Below, piece by piece: positions 7,817 to 16,881 of a DNA stretch of 64,000 bases (within the stretch, counting starts at the first letter, position 1; every line of letters begins with the position of its first letter). The notes under the pieces were generated by a model, which saw only the letters and a program-made list of their open reading frames with translations, was not told the origin of the DNA and searched no databases. A program made the translations under genes and the position numbers. Source of the stretch: JASMHC01 sp964453855 (lineage in GTDB: Bacteria > Pseudomonadota > Alphaproteobacteria > Rhodobacterales > Rhodobacteraceae); NCBI GenBank assembly GCA_964453855.1, contig CAYVRN010000004.1, positions 1-64,000 of the forward strand. The letters are read 5' to 3'.

Positions 7817-9166
7817 TTATTCCTGAGCTACAATTTTTGTATCATTAGGGGCCAAGCCCAGAGCCACAATAACAATGAACATGAACACATTCGCCTCAAT
7901 TTCCAGTGAGAAATCAACGAATGAATGAATAGCCGCAATCACAATGACTGAAACCGCTGCCTGAGCAAGATAGCCAGTGTATTGGTTTTCCGACCCCCGC
8001 TTCCATAGCCGCAATAGAAACAAACCGCACAAAATCGGCGGGATAGAGCCGAAGATCACACCAAGCTCGACCCAGAGTTCAAGATAGGTGTTGTGCGCGT
8101 TTTGCCAGCGCAGGTCTGGGCTGACCGGCAGTTCGTGCCCCATGCGAAACGCCAGTTCGAAACTGTCAAACCCATGCCCGAACAATGGGCGCTGCAACAC
8201 GATTTGCCAGATGTTTTCATAAAGCGCCCAACGTACGTCAGCCGACATACCTGTCGAGCCCAGACGCTCGAATACCAATCCGCCATAAGCTGCGCTAACA
8301 AGAACAAAGCCCAGCAAGGCCGTCACAGCCATGGACAGGCCTACGACGGCATTGCGCGCGCCCGATCCCTCATCGCTTTGCATGACGCGCAATACCAGCG
8401 GAATCGCAATCCCCAATAACCCCACAAACGTCCCCATCCGCGAGCCTGTCGCCAGAACACCGGCAAACAGCAAAAGAACGGCCATAAACAGAAAAAGCCG
8501 TCCGATGATCATCTCAACGTCCAACTTACCGCGTTTTTTCCTGATGGTGTTTTCACGATCACTGCGCAGAACCAGCGATGTGCCCAATGCACAGCCCATC
8601 GCCAGATAAGTGGCGTAAGAGTTGCGGTTGATAAACGGCCCGCTCAATGCGGTTTTGTACGCATCCTTTTCGTAGAGCAGCAGTTCTGGGACCTGGAAAG
8701 ACACAAAGCCGTAAATGGCAATCACGATGAATATTGCGAACACACCCCAAGCAAAACGGCGTGCGCGCTTTACGTTTGTGGCAATCTGAAGCGTCAAAAA
8801 CATCAAGCAGCCATAGGAAACAACCCGAAGTAATCCGATCAAAATGTTGCCCTGAGAATGGAACCTAATCGGCGAGACAAAGCCAGCCACACCCAGCTGA
8901 AACAGCAGAACTATCAGGTAGGTCGCGGCAAGAAGCACCAACAATCGCCAGCGATCATAGGAAAACCGCAGTTTGATAAAGCCGCTCCACGATCCCAGCA
9001 GGACCAGTGACGTAGCCCCCATTAATACCGTCGCGTTCAACAGCCAATACACGGTTCGGTTCGAGCCGATCATCAACACGCTTGCCACCAGCAGCAGCAA
9101 AATAAAACCCGTCAGAATCCGGTTCACAAAGCGCGTGCGTTTATCAATGTTCGAAAATGCAGACAT
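7817..9166 (-). CDS. O-antigen ligase/polymerase family membrane protein (Wzy_C)
   Basis: A 449-residue polytopic membrane protein with about 10-12 hydrophobic segments. A large loop contains the Wzy_C/WaaL-type stretch FGHGFDSFELAF followed by AHNTYLELWVELGV (the conserved HN-Y-E-L pattern). Proteins of this family polymerise or ligate polysaccharide repeat units on the periplasmic side. Its ATG overlaps the stop of the gene upstream (TAATG), indicating translational coupling, and it is followed by the PPP phosphatase and the Wzc-like kinase. Polymerase rather than LPS ligase seems more likely from the context. Confidence 0.88.
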   Translation of the reverse strand: MSAFSNIDKRTRFVNRILTGFILLLLVASVLMIGSNRTVYWLLNATVLMGATSLVLLGSWSGFIKLRFSYDRWRLLVLLAATYLIVLLFQLGVAGFVSPIRFHSQGNILIGLLRVVSYGCLMFLTLQIATNVKRARRFAWGVFAIFIVIAIYGFVSFQVPELLLYEKDAYKTALSGPFINRNSYATYLAMGCALGTSLVLRSDRENTIRKKRGKLDVEMIIGRLFLFMAVLLLFAGVLATGSRMGTFVGLLGIAIPLVLRVMQSDEGSGARNAVVGLSMAVTALLGFVLVSAAYGGLVFERLGSTGMSADVRWALYENIWQIVLQRPLFGHGFDSFELAFRMGHELPVSPDLRWQNAHNTYLELWVELGVIFGSIPPILCGLFLLRLWKRGSENQYTGYLAQAAVSVIVIAAIHSFVDFSLEIEANVFMFIVIVALGLAPNDTKIVAQE

Positions 9167-9852
9167 TACAATTTCCCAACGGCACGTTTTACACGCGACA
9201 GGAACCTGATCCGATCACGATCCGGCAAGGGTGCCGTTGCTTCGACAATCATATCACGCAGCGACGGATGACGGATATAAAGCTGAGTGGCGGTTTCCAA
9301 ACCTCGGTTCGAGGCAATCAACAGACCCAAATCGCTTTGCAGGTTGTAGGCACCAATCGCAGGTTCGCCGGGCCAGAGCTTTTGTGCCAAGTTCACCCGG
9401 CGTACCGCCAGCCACTGATCGCTTGGCGCCGTGATCTGCGCGCGCGCCAAGTTGTCCTGAACGGCAGTCAGGTCTGTTTCAAGGTAGCCAAGATAGGCTT
9501 TCAGATAATACGCCTCGGACAACTGCGCATTATGGGTTAGAATGCGGTCTCCCTCAGAGGCGCAGTTGCGCGCCACCGTCAACACCGCGTCCCGAGCCTG
9601 AAACGCTGTTTTCCAGCTTTCCAGGGCAAAGATGCATCCGGTCAGCAAATCAACATGGCCATTCGAAGACACGATAGGGCGATGATCAGGCGCGGTCCAA
9701 TGTTCGAAGGCTTCACTATCCGGCTGAATGCCACGAACAAACTGTTCCAACTCCCGCACGAACAACATGCCACTGATCGTCGTTAATCCGGCAAGAACCA
9801 AAGCAACTAACAATTTTATGAAAGGCGAAGAAGATCTAGTGTCTATGGCCAT
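9166..9852 (-). CDS. Uncharacterised membrane-anchored protein of the exopolysaccharide operon
   Basis: A 228-residue protein with one N-terminal membrane segment (about residues 10-30) and a helical remainder. The pattern of alternating small and large helices (AYYLKAYLGYLETDLTAVQDNLARAQ) looks TPR-like. It ends translationally coupled to the O-antigen ligase gene and is the first gene of the operon. I do not recognise a named family. The periplasmic placement and context suggest an accessory to polysaccharide polymerisation, but that is inference. Confidence 0.7.
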   Translation of the reverse strand: MAIDTRSSSPFIKLLVALVLAGLTTISGMLFVRELEQFVRGIQPDSEAFEHWTAPDHRPIVSSNGHVDLLTGCIFALESWKTAFQARDAVLTVARNCASEGDRILTHNAQLSEAYYLKAYLGYLETDLTAVQDNLARAQITAPSDQWLAVRRVNLAQKLWPGEPAIGAYNLQSDLGLLIASNRGLETATQLYIRHPSLRDMIVEATAPLPDRDRIRFLSRVKRAVGKL

Positions 9853-9933
9853 AACGCAATCTTAAATAACATTTCGAACCAGATTCTACCTGCTCGCCCT
9901 AGACATGCAAAGGCTTTTGCCCGGAATGATCGC

Positions 9934-11217
9934 CTAATGGCCGATTTTTTTGCGAATACGGCGGATCATCCCCCAAACCGCCAGAATGACTGGAACGGTC
10001 ACAATCGTAGTCAGCATTCCCTTGCTGACACCCAAAGGTTCGGTCAGCGGATACAACAAATACCCCGCCAAAGAAACCGCGTAATAGCTGATCGCCACCA
10101 CCGAAAGCCCTTCGACCGTTTCTTGCAAGCGCAGCTGTAAATCGGCCCGGCGGTCCATGCTTTCCAAAAGCGCCTGATTCTGCGCCGAGCGTTCAACATC
10201 CACGCGGGTCCGCAAAAGGTCTCCGGCACGGATCGCGCGATCGGACATGGCCCCCAAACGGGCCTCGGCGGATTTCACAGTCCGCATAGCAGGATCGTAG
10301 CGTCGCATCATAAACTCGGCCAAGGTCTGCCGCCCTTTAAAGCGTTGCTCGCGTAGGGCCGTGATACGCTGGTCGACAATCGCCTCATAGGCGCGGGTTG
10401 CCCCGAAGCGAAACGAGCTTTGCGCCGCCATGCTTTCCAACTCGGCCGACAGCTGCAACAGCGCGTGTAGCGTTTGATCTGCCGGCACCTGCTCTTGACT
10501 GACGCCGGTCATCAATTCGGTCAGAGATTTGTCGATATCATTCAACCTGCTCCCCATAGACCGCACTCGCGCCAAGCCCAGCATCGCCATGGTCTTGTAG
10601 GTCTCGATCTCGCACAGACGCTGCACAATGCGCCCGACTCTGCGACGACCGGTTTCAGGCGATACGAACACGGCAAAACGCATATGGCCAGCCTCGTCGA
10701 TGCGGAAATCTCCTGCGACAACAGCACCGTCATCAACCACCTTGCTGACCGCCACGCTTTCAGGAACAAACCACTCTCCGCTAAGTTCCAAGATCACCTC
10801 CTCGGAAGGGCGCTTTTCAACCCGGATCAAAGCAGACGTCAAACGAGCACCCGGCGCGTCAGCCAGCCAGTCAGACGGAAACACCTCAAAATCTGCCGGA
10901 TCGAAAGGCCGATCGCTCAGCCCCCCCATGAATACCGTATAGGTGACAAATTCGGTATGCTGCTCCCACTTCAACTCGTAGCGCCCGATACGACCCGAAT
11001 AATGAGTGGCCTCGGGTTTGGGGTGATCGGCGCCATATCGATCCAGCAATGATATTAAATGCGCCCGATCCTTGACCCGATCGCGCGCCTCGGCGGATCC
11101 GGCCTGTTTGATCGCTAGATACACAGCACGGCAGGGGCTTTCCAGTGACGGAAACGGTCGCGCATGCAGTTCGTTTACAAGCTCGTAACGCAGCGGATGG
11201 TCTTGAATCGCAGCCAT
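9934..11217 (-). CDS. DUF3422 family membrane protein
   Basis: A 427-residue protein beginning HPLRYELVNELHARPFPSL, the hallmark start of DUF3422 proteins of alpha- and betaproteobacteria. The middle is helical (about residues 215-360), and two closely spaced membrane segments at about 370-417 anchor the C-terminus, so most of the protein should be cytoplasmic. Function is unknown; the C-terminal architecture resembles a coiled-coil plus two membrane helices. It is a single gene, separated from pntB by about 200 bases holding a terminator and a dispersed repeat. Confidence 0.85.
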   Translation of the reverse strand: MAAIQDHPLRYELVNELHARPFPSLESPCRAVYLAIKQAGSAEARDRVKDRAHLISLLDRYGADHPKPEATHYSGRIGRYELKWEQHTEFVTYTVFMGGLSDRPFDPADFEVFPSDWLADAPGARLTSALIRVEKRPSEEVILELSGEWFVPESVAVSKVVDDGAVVAGDFRIDEAGHMRFAVFVSPETGRRRVGRIVQRLCEIETYKTMAMLGLARVRSMGSRLNDIDKSLTELMTGVSQEQVPADQTLHALLQLSAELESMAAQSSFRFGATRAYEAIVDQRITALREQRFKGRQTLAEFMMRRYDPAMRTVKSAEARLGAMSDRAIRAGDLLRTRVDVERSAQNQALLESMDRRADLQLRLQETVEGLSVVAISYYAVSLAGYLLYPLTEPLGVSKGMLTTIVTVPVILAVWGMIRRIRKKIGH

Positions 11218-11328
11218 GGGGCCCTCTCGTTTTTCGCCAAACTAGCCGGAAATCACACCATGTAAACAAATAATTCATTAATTTCATAAAGTTAACAGCA
11301 TACCTTGGCGCACAATCGTTTTCATCTT

Positions 11329-11364
11329 ACCCAAAATACTCTGGGGTTTGGGGCAAAGCCCCAT
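11329..11364 (-). repeat. Dispersed 3' element, copy on minus strand
   Basis: Read on the minus strand: hairpin GGGGC-TTT-GCCCC, then CCCCAGAGTATTTTGGG and TAAGATGAA. It lies downstream of pntB, just past that gene's terminator. This is one of six copies of the element in the window. Confidence 0.7.
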
Positions 11365-11374
11365 GACTAAACAG

Positions 11375-11399
11375 AAAAAGGCGCCCGAAGGCGCCTTTT
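11375..11399 (-). terminator. Intrinsic terminator after pntB
   Basis: On the minus strand GGCGCC, loop TTCG, GGCGCC is followed by TTTTT, 23 bases past the pntB stop. The loop is a stable UUCG-type tetraloop. Confidence 0.88.
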
Positions 11400-11421
11400 A
11401 CAATTTCGCATACGAACCCGA

Positions 11422-12855
11422 TCAGCTGATTTTGGTCAGAAGGGTATCCAGCGATGCTTTCGCGTCGCCATAGAACATGCGGGTGTTCTCTTTGAAGAAC
11501 AGCGGGTTCTCGATGCCGGAATAGCCGGTGCCTTGACCACGCTTGGACACGAACACCTGCTTGGCTTTCCAGCATTCCAGAACCGGCATGCCGGCAATCG
11601 GGCTGTTTGGGTCTTCCTGTGCCGCGGGGTTCACGATGTCGTTCGAACCGATCACGATGGCCACATCCGTTTCCGGGAAGTCGTCGTTGATCTCGTCCAT
11701 CTCCATCACGATGTCGTATGGCACTTTGGCTTCCGCCAGCAGAACGTTCATGTGGCCCGGCAAACGCCCGGCAACCGGGTGGATGGCAAAACGCACGTTC
11801 TTGCCTTTGGCGCGCAGACGACGGGTCAGTTCCGCCACGTTTTGCTGCGCCTGGGCCACCGCCATCCCATATCCCGGAATGATGATAACGCTGTCGGCTT
11901 CTTCCAGAGCGGTCGCAACACCGTCGGCATCAATAGCCACTTGTTCGCCTTCAACTTCCATCTGCGGGCCAACCGCCCCACCGAAGCCACCCAGGATCAC
12001 GCTGATGAACGACCGGTTCATCGCCTTACACATGATGTATGACAGGATAGCGCCCGACGAACCAACCAGCGCACCGACGACGATCAGAAGATCGTTACCA
12101 AGGCTGAAGCCAATCGCGGCCGCGGCCCAACCCGAATACGAGTTCAGCATCGACACAACCACCGGCATGTCGGCACCACCGATGCCCATGATCAGGTGAT
12201 ATCCGATGAAGAGCGCCATGAGGGTCAGAATACCCAGCGGCAACAGACCGCCCGAGGTCAGATACCATATCAGGCAGATCAACGAAATCGCAGCAGCCGA
12301 AGCGTTTAGGAAATGACCGCCTGGCAGCTTCGTGGCCGCCGAGTTCACTTTGCCTGACAGCTTGCCATAAGCAATAACCGATCCGGTAAAGGTCACAGCC
12401 CCGATCCAGATACCAAGCGAGGCTTCTACCCGCAGGATATTGATCTCAACCGATGACTTTTTGGCAAGAAGGGCGGCAAACCCCTCGAGTGCTTTCTTGG
12501 CGCTGTCGTCCATTGCCATGACATTGCCCAGCTCGAAATGTGCGTTGTAACCAACGAACACAGCGGCCAGACCGACCAGCGCGTGCATCCCTGCCACAAG
12601 TTCCGGCATCTGGGTCATCTCGACACCATTTGCCAGCTTGTAACCAATCGCACCACCAGCCGCGATTAGGACCAAAGACAGGATCCAGAAGCCTGAACCC
12701 GGCCCCATCAGAGTGGCGGCAACCGCCAGCGCCATGCCGACGATGCCGTACCAGACGGCACGTTTTGCGCTTTCCTGACCGGACAGTCCGCCCAGTGCGA
12801 GGATCGTAAGAACAGCCGCAACGACGTAAACGGCAGTAGTAAAGCCTAATTCCAT
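11422..12855 (-). CDS. pntB: NAD(P) transhydrogenase beta subunit
   Basis: A 477-residue subunit of the proton-translocating transhydrogenase, which uses the proton gradient to make NADPH from NADH. The N-terminal half (about 1-270) has eight or nine membrane segments. The C-terminal half is the NADP-binding domain III, with IIPGYGMAVAQAQ, RFAIHPVAGRLPGHMNVLLAEA and the ending KRGQGTGYSGIENPLFF that closes over NADP. It is 13 bases downstream of pntA and followed by a terminator. Length is normal for the family. Confidence 0.97.
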   Translation of the reverse strand: MELGFTTAVYVVAAVLTILALGGLSGQESAKRAVWYGIVGMALAVAATLMGPGSGFWILSLVLIAAGGAIGYKLANGVEMTQMPELVAGMHALVGLAAVFVGYNAHFELGNVMAMDDSAKKALEGFAALLAKKSSVEINILRVEASLGIWIGAVTFTGSVIAYGKLSGKVNSAATKLPGGHFLNASAAAISLICLIWYLTSGGLLPLGILTLMALFIGYHLIMGIGGADMPVVVSMLNSYSGWAAAAIGFSLGNDLLIVVGALVGSSGAILSYIMCKAMNRSFISVILGGFGGAVGPQMEVEGEQVAIDADGVATALEEADSVIIIPGYGMAVAQAQQNVAELTRRLRAKGKNVRFAIHPVAGRLPGHMNVLLAEAKVPYDIVMEMDEINDDFPETDVAIVIGSNDIVNPAAQEDPNSPIAGMPVLECWKAKQVFVSKRGQGTGYSGIENPLFFKENTRMFYGDAKASLDTLLTKIS

Positions 12856-12868
12856 CTTTCAGCCCTCC

Positions 12869-14440
12869 TTAAGATTTCTGGAACATGGCGAGCATGCGCC
12901 GTGTCACAAGGAAACCGCCGAAGATGTTGATGCCCGCAAAGAACACCGAAACAGCGGCAAGAACGATCACAATGGTCGAGCTTGACCCGATCTGAAGCAG
13001 AGCCCCCAGAATAATGATCGACGAAATTGCGTTGGTCACTGCCATCAGCGGGGTGTGCAGCGAGTGCGACACGTTCCAGATCACCTGGAAGCCCACAAAG
13101 ACGGCCAGAACAAACACAATAAAGTGCTGCATGAAGCTGGCCGGTGCGACCGACCCAACAAGCATTAGCAGCACCGCGCCAACGGCCAGCAAAGTCACTT
13201 GGCTTTTGGTTTGGGCTTTAAAGGCAGCGGCCTCTTCAGCGCGTTTTTCTTCCGGTGTCTTTTCAGGCACGGTTTCCTTCGGCTTAGCCGCAATCGCCTG
13301 AACTTTCGGCGGTGGCGGCGGGAAGGTGATCTCGCCCTGATAGGTCACGGTTGCGCCACGGATCACGTCGTCTTCCATGTTGTGGTTGATCTGACCGTCT
13401 TTTTCAGGGGTCAGGTCAGTCATCATGTGACGGATGTTGGTGGCATAAAGCGACGACGACTGCGAAGCCATCCGGCTTGGGAAGTCGGTGTAGCCGATGA
13501 TGGTCACGCCGTTGTCTGTCACGACCTTTTCGTCCATCACGGTGCCTTCGGCATTGCCGCCACGTTCGGCTGCCAAGTCAACGATGACCGAGCCCGGCTT
13601 CATTGCCTTGATCATATCTTCAAGCCACAGCTTCGGCGCCGGACGGTTGGGGATCAGAGCGGTGGTGATAACGATATCCATCTCGGGCGCGAGTTCGCGG
13701 AACTTCGCCAGCTGCGCTTCGCGGAACTCGGGACTGGAAACAGAGGCATAGCCACCGGTTGCCGCGCCGTCTTGCTGTTCTTCTTCGAAGTCCAGATAGA
13801 CAAACTCGGCGCCCATCGATTCGACCTGCTCGGCCACTTCGGGGCGCACGTCGAATGCATAGGTGATCGCACCTAGCGCAGTTGACGTACCAATGGCTGC
13901 AAGACCAGCGACGCCGGCCCCAACGATCAGCACCTTGGCTGGGGGAACTTTACCTGCTGCCGTCACCTGACCGGTGAAGAACCGGCCAAAGTTATTGCCC
14001 GCCTCGATCACCGCGCGGTAGCCCGCGATGTTCGCCATCGACGACAGCGCATCCATCTTTTGGGCACGAGAAATACGTGGCACCATTTCCATGGCAATCA
14101 CATTTGCGCCCTTGGATTTGGCCAGCGCCATGCCGTCTTCATTGCCCGCAGGGTTGAAGAAGGAAATCAGTGTTTTATCGGCGGTCAGACGCTTCAGCTC
14201 TTTCTCATCAGGCTGGCGGACCTTGGCGATAATATCGCAAGCCTTCCACAATGCGGCAGCTGTTCCGATAACTTCGACGCCAGCCGCTTCATAGTCTGCA
14301 TCCGAGAAACCGGCATTTGCGCCGGCCCCTTTTTCAATCGCGCATTCGTAGCCAAGCTTTTGCAACTGCTTGGCTGAATCCGGTGTCATCGCAACGCGAT
14401 TTTCGCCAGCGAACACTTCCTTGGGTGTTCCGATTTTCAA
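12869..14440 (-). CDS. pntA: NAD(P) transhydrogenase alpha subunit
   Basis: A 523-residue single-chain alpha subunit. Residues 1-about 370 form the NAD-binding domain I (KIGTPKEVFAGENRVAMTP; VLIVGAGVAGLAAIGTS), followed by a Pro/Lys/Glu-rich linker and three or four membrane segments from about 412 to 515. In many alphaproteobacteria this subunit is split in two; here it is fused as in E. coli. The start codon is TTG at 14440, supported by GAGGGGG eight bases upstream; no better ATG fits the conserved N-terminus. It is transcribed with pntB. Confidence 0.96.
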   Translation of the reverse strand: MKIGTPKEVFAGENRVAMTPDSAKQLQKLGYECAIEKGAGANAGFSDADYEAAGVEVIGTAAALWKACDIIAKVRQPDEKELKRLTADKTLISFFNPAGNEDGMALAKSKGANVIAMEMVPRISRAQKMDALSSMANIAGYRAVIEAGNNFGRFFTGQVTAAGKVPPAKVLIVGAGVAGLAAIGTSTALGAITYAFDVRPEVAEQVESMGAEFVYLDFEEEQQDGAATGGYASVSSPEFREAQLAKFRELAPEMDIVITTALIPNRPAPKLWLEDMIKAMKPGSVIVDLAAERGGNAEGTVMDEKVVTDNGVTIIGYTDFPSRMASQSSSLYATNIRHMMTDLTPEKDGQINHNMEDDVIRGATVTYQGEITFPPPPPKVQAIAAKPKETVPEKTPEEKRAEEAAAFKAQTKSQVTLLAVGAVLLMLVGSVAPASFMQHFIVFVLAVFVGFQVIWNVSHSLHTPLMAVTNAISSIIILGALLQIGSSSTIVIVLAAVSVFFAGINIFGGFLVTRRMLAMFQKS

Positions 14441-14755
14441 GTCTCAATCCCCCTCAGATTGTTGTTTCCTTGATCAACGACGCCCTGAACCGGACCCCGT
14501 TGGTTGAGTTTCCTATAGTGGACACGTCAGAGCACCACAACAGGATGTCGGCGCTAACGCGGAAAAGGTCGTATTTTTACCCATAGCCTCTACAGTCAAC
14601 GTATGACCTTTTCACAATATTGGACAAATTCGATGCAGAAAGACGCGCGTCTGACTGCGGGTTTTACTCGTGAGCTGACAAGTCGCACTTCACGCAGAAT
14701 GGCGTAGTTTTCCGGTATCGACATTTAATTCTCATTCCACCTTTTTAAATTTTAT
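14441..14755. other. Intergenic region upstream of pntA
   Basis: No gene is supported in this roughly 315-base stretch. It carries the candidate pntAB promoter at 14512-14540 and an AT-rich part at 14720-14758 following the methyltransferase-like gene. I find no strong terminator hairpin or RNA gene. Confidence 0.6.
14512..14540 (-). promoter_or_regulatory. Candidate promoter of pntAB
   Basis: On the minus strand TTGTGG, a 17-base spacer and TATAGG resemble a sigma-70 promoter. It lies about 72 bases before the TTG start of pntA. Both hexamers deviate from consensus, so this is a modest call. Confidence 0.4.
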
Positions 14756-15214
14756 TTACACCCATCGCCTGACCTTCTGCGAATATCTGGCGAACTCCGC
14801 GCGAAACTTTCTTCGCAATCGGTTTTCTTCCGGAATGATAAAACGGCGTTCGATTACCCAGACAAAAATTGGAACAAGCGGCAGTGCCAGAACCGCGTTC
14901 CAGTTTAGGATCAAACCGACCAAGACCAGCGTGTCGCCCAGATAGATCGGGTTCCGAGTGCGCGAAAATATTCCACTTTGAACCAAGGAGTCCGCATCGC
15001 GGTGCGGGATAACCGTCGTCCGATTTGCACGCATTTCGTAGAACGCCAAAAGCATCAAAAGGATTCCAGCGCCAACACACATGCCGCCAACAAAATCAGC
15101 CCACGCTCCGCCAAAATTCAAGCCATAGGCAAATAATTGCGACTGCGTCCATGCAATTACGCTAAATCCAACCAGCCACACTGGCGGAATATCTATCCAC
15201 TTTCCTGCGCTCAC
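14756..15214 (-). CDS. Isoprenylcysteine carboxyl methyltransferase-like membrane protein
   Basis: A membrane methyltransferase-like protein of about 152 residues with four or five hydrophobic segments and the C-terminal ICMT/PEMT signature SRTRNPIYLGDTLVLVG followed by VIERRFIIPEENRLRRKF and the final YSQKVRRW. Such proteins bind S-adenosylmethionine; bacterial substrates are mostly unknown. The GTG at 15214 overlaps the stop of the rhodanese-like gene as GTGA, so I prefer it; a TTG at 15241 would add nine residues. It ends a three-gene coupled unit with exported rhodanese-like and metallohydrolase-like proteins. Confidence 0.8.
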   Translation of the reverse strand: MSAGKWIDIPPVWLVGFSVIAWTQSQLFAYGLNFGGAWADFVGGMCVGAGILLMLLAFYEMRANRTTVIPHRDADSLVQSGIFSRTRNPIYLGDTLVLVGLILNWNAVLALPLVPIFVWVIERRFIIPEENRLRRKFRAEFARYSQKVRRWV

Positions 15215-15633
15215 GGGTGGTAGGCCCCGTTTACCAGCCAACCCCGCTGCCCGGTTTGCAGCACCAGAGTGTTCTCTCGCCCCATCAGGCGGCTCATAAA
15301 CATTGCCTGCGATGAGATTGTACCTGTGTTGCAGTAGAAAATCACCATGCCGCTCTCGGGCACTTCATCCATCCTGTAGGGCAACTCGCGCCATTCAATG
15401 TTGATCGCCCCGGGGATATGCCGTTCCTCGAACTGCGCTGCATCACGTGCATCAATGAAAATGGCACTGTCAAACACCGTCTGGTCGATCTGTTCAGGCA
15501 GGATGATACCCTGCTCATATGTTGCAAAATCCACATATTCCTGAAGAACGACCGCGACATCCTCTTCCGCCTGCGCCACCAATGGCAGCAAGGCGAACGC
15601 AAGAATGGAAGCAAACCTCGAAAACCGGATCAT
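15211..15633 (-). CDS. Exported rhodanese-like protein
   Basis: A 140-residue protein with a clear signal peptide (SRFASILAFALLPLVAQA) and one rhodanese domain: IFIDARDAAQFEERHIPGAINI and an active-site-like Cys in IFYCNTGTISSQAMF, then LVLQTGQRGWLVNGAYHP. The substrate is unknown. The ATG at 15633 overlaps the stop of the upstream metallohydrolase gene (ATGA), and its own stop overlaps the next start, so all three proteins should be made together. An earlier in-frame start exists but would bury the signal peptide. Confidence 0.85.
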   Translation of the reverse strand: MIRFSRFASILAFALLPLVAQAEEDVAVVLQEYVDFATYEQGIILPEQIDQTVFDSAIFIDARDAAQFEERHIPGAINIEWRELPYRMDEVPESGMVIFYCNTGTISSQAMFMSRLMGRENTLVLQTGQRGWLVNGAYHP

Positions 15634-16580
15634 TCCCACTCCATTTCTGCAAAAACACGACCGGCATTTTTGGTTGCCAGCTCTTCGAAGGTGTCTAATC
15701 CACGCCACCGTTCTTGATCCACGTAATATGAGCCCGCGAGATCGCCCCCTTCATCAAGGTGGGCACCTATTTTTTCTCGAAGATCAACCAGATAGTCGTA
15801 TGTATAGCGCTCGACCTGAGCAAAGTTTGTCGGATGCCCATGGCCCGGAATTACATAGGTCGGGTTCAACGGACGAAACGCCTCTTCCCATGTCTCAAGC
15901 CAACAGCTTGTGCAGGTGTGATCAAAGATCGGCAACATGCGTTCATGAAACGCGATATCACCCGCAATCATCATTCCCCACTGAGGAATCCAGACCTGCG
16001 TGTCGCCCGGATCATGCGCAGGACCAAGGTGCAACACGTTCAGCGTTACGTCGCCCATCTCGACGATGTATTCGTCGCTGAACGACAGGTTCGCCACGAC
16101 CACGCGGGTTCCTTCGGCCTTGTCCTGATTGTAGCGCTGCATCCCTTGCAGGATGAAATCACCGTTTTCCTCGACCTCGGCGATGGCATCTTCGTGCGCC
16201 AGAATATCTACACCCAAATCCGCCCAATAGGCATTGCCCAGAATCGCATGCCCCTGCCCGTTTTCGTTGATGACCAGTTTCACGGGCTGATCGGTCACCG
16301 CCTTGATCTCGTCATGCAGAGCTGCCGCCAGACGAACGGAGGCGCCGCCGTTGATCACCACAACCCCGTCGCCCGTGACGACGAAGGACAAGTTGTTGTT
16401 ATGCCCCGAGTTTTCATATGTCGGAGGTGCCGTCGCCCCGATTGCAGAAAACACGTGAGGAATAACTTCGACCGGTTTTGAATAAAGTTCGGACTGGGGA
16501 TACTGATCTGCGATGTCTTCGCTTGCCGCCGCCGCAGTGGCCGCCAAAACTGCCAGAATTGAAACCATTGAACGCCGCAT
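15630..16580 (-). CDS. Exported metallo-beta-lactamase-fold protein with degenerate metal site
   Basis: A 316-residue exported protein (signal peptide RRSMVSILAVLAATAAAAS) of the metallo-beta-lactamase fold. The usual HxHxDH motif is replaced: residues 104-119 read INENGQGHAILGNAYW, where the four ligands would align to N, Q, H and A. The later ligands remain: H189 in GPAHDPGD, D208 in IAGDIAFHE and H247 in IPGHGHP. It also carries CTSCW (223-227). GGGAGA precedes the ATG at 16580; an upstream in-frame start would lengthen the leader implausibly. The gene is coupled to a rhodanese-like gene. It may be catalytically altered or use another site. Confidence 0.82.
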   Translation of the reverse strand: MRRSMVSILAVLAATAAAASEDIADQYPQSELYSKPVEVIPHVFSAIGATAPPTYENSGHNNNLSFVVTGDGVVVINGGASVRLAAALHDEIKAVTDQPVKLVINENGQGHAILGNAYWADLGVDILAHEDAIAEVEENGDFILQGMQRYNQDKAEGTRVVVANLSFSDEYIVEMGDVTLNVLHLGPAHDPGDTQVWIPQWGMMIAGDIAFHERMLPIFDHTCTSCWLETWEEAFRPLNPTYVIPGHGHPTNFAQVERYTYDYLVDLREKIGAHLDEGGDLAGSYYVDQERWRGLDTFEELATKNAGRVFAEMEWE

Positions 16581-16881
16581 ATCTTTCTCCCTACGCCACA
16601 CAATCAATTCATTAATGTGAATGTAATAAAATGTCGAGAGCGATAGGCACACACTCACAAATATTGCGCAACAGGGTAATAAAACTACCGTGACTTGAAA
16701 AGGGAAACAGCAGGAAATGTTGAAAATTAGGAAACAGTTTCTTCCCGATGCGCAAACTGTCTCGGCATTTGCCTAAAACTTGTCTTAATTTACCCTAAAA
16801 GGTGCCAAACAGCCCGCATACTTCCAGCCTTGTAGTGAAGATCGCACGCGCGCGATCATGAGTTCAGTGGTTGGGTGAGCA
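16581..16881. other. Divergent intergenic region
   Basis: About 300 AT-rich bases between the minus-strand metallohydrolase gene and the plus-strand RTX gene. It contains the small palindrome GAAACAGTTTC at 16731-16741 and short A/T runs. It must hold both promoters, but I cannot place them confidently. Confidence 0.5.

Noticed and set aside
14317..14586. Plus-strand open frame overlapping the pntA start
   Set aside because: It lies antisense over pntA and its promoter region, and the product shows no domain; it is a shadow frame.
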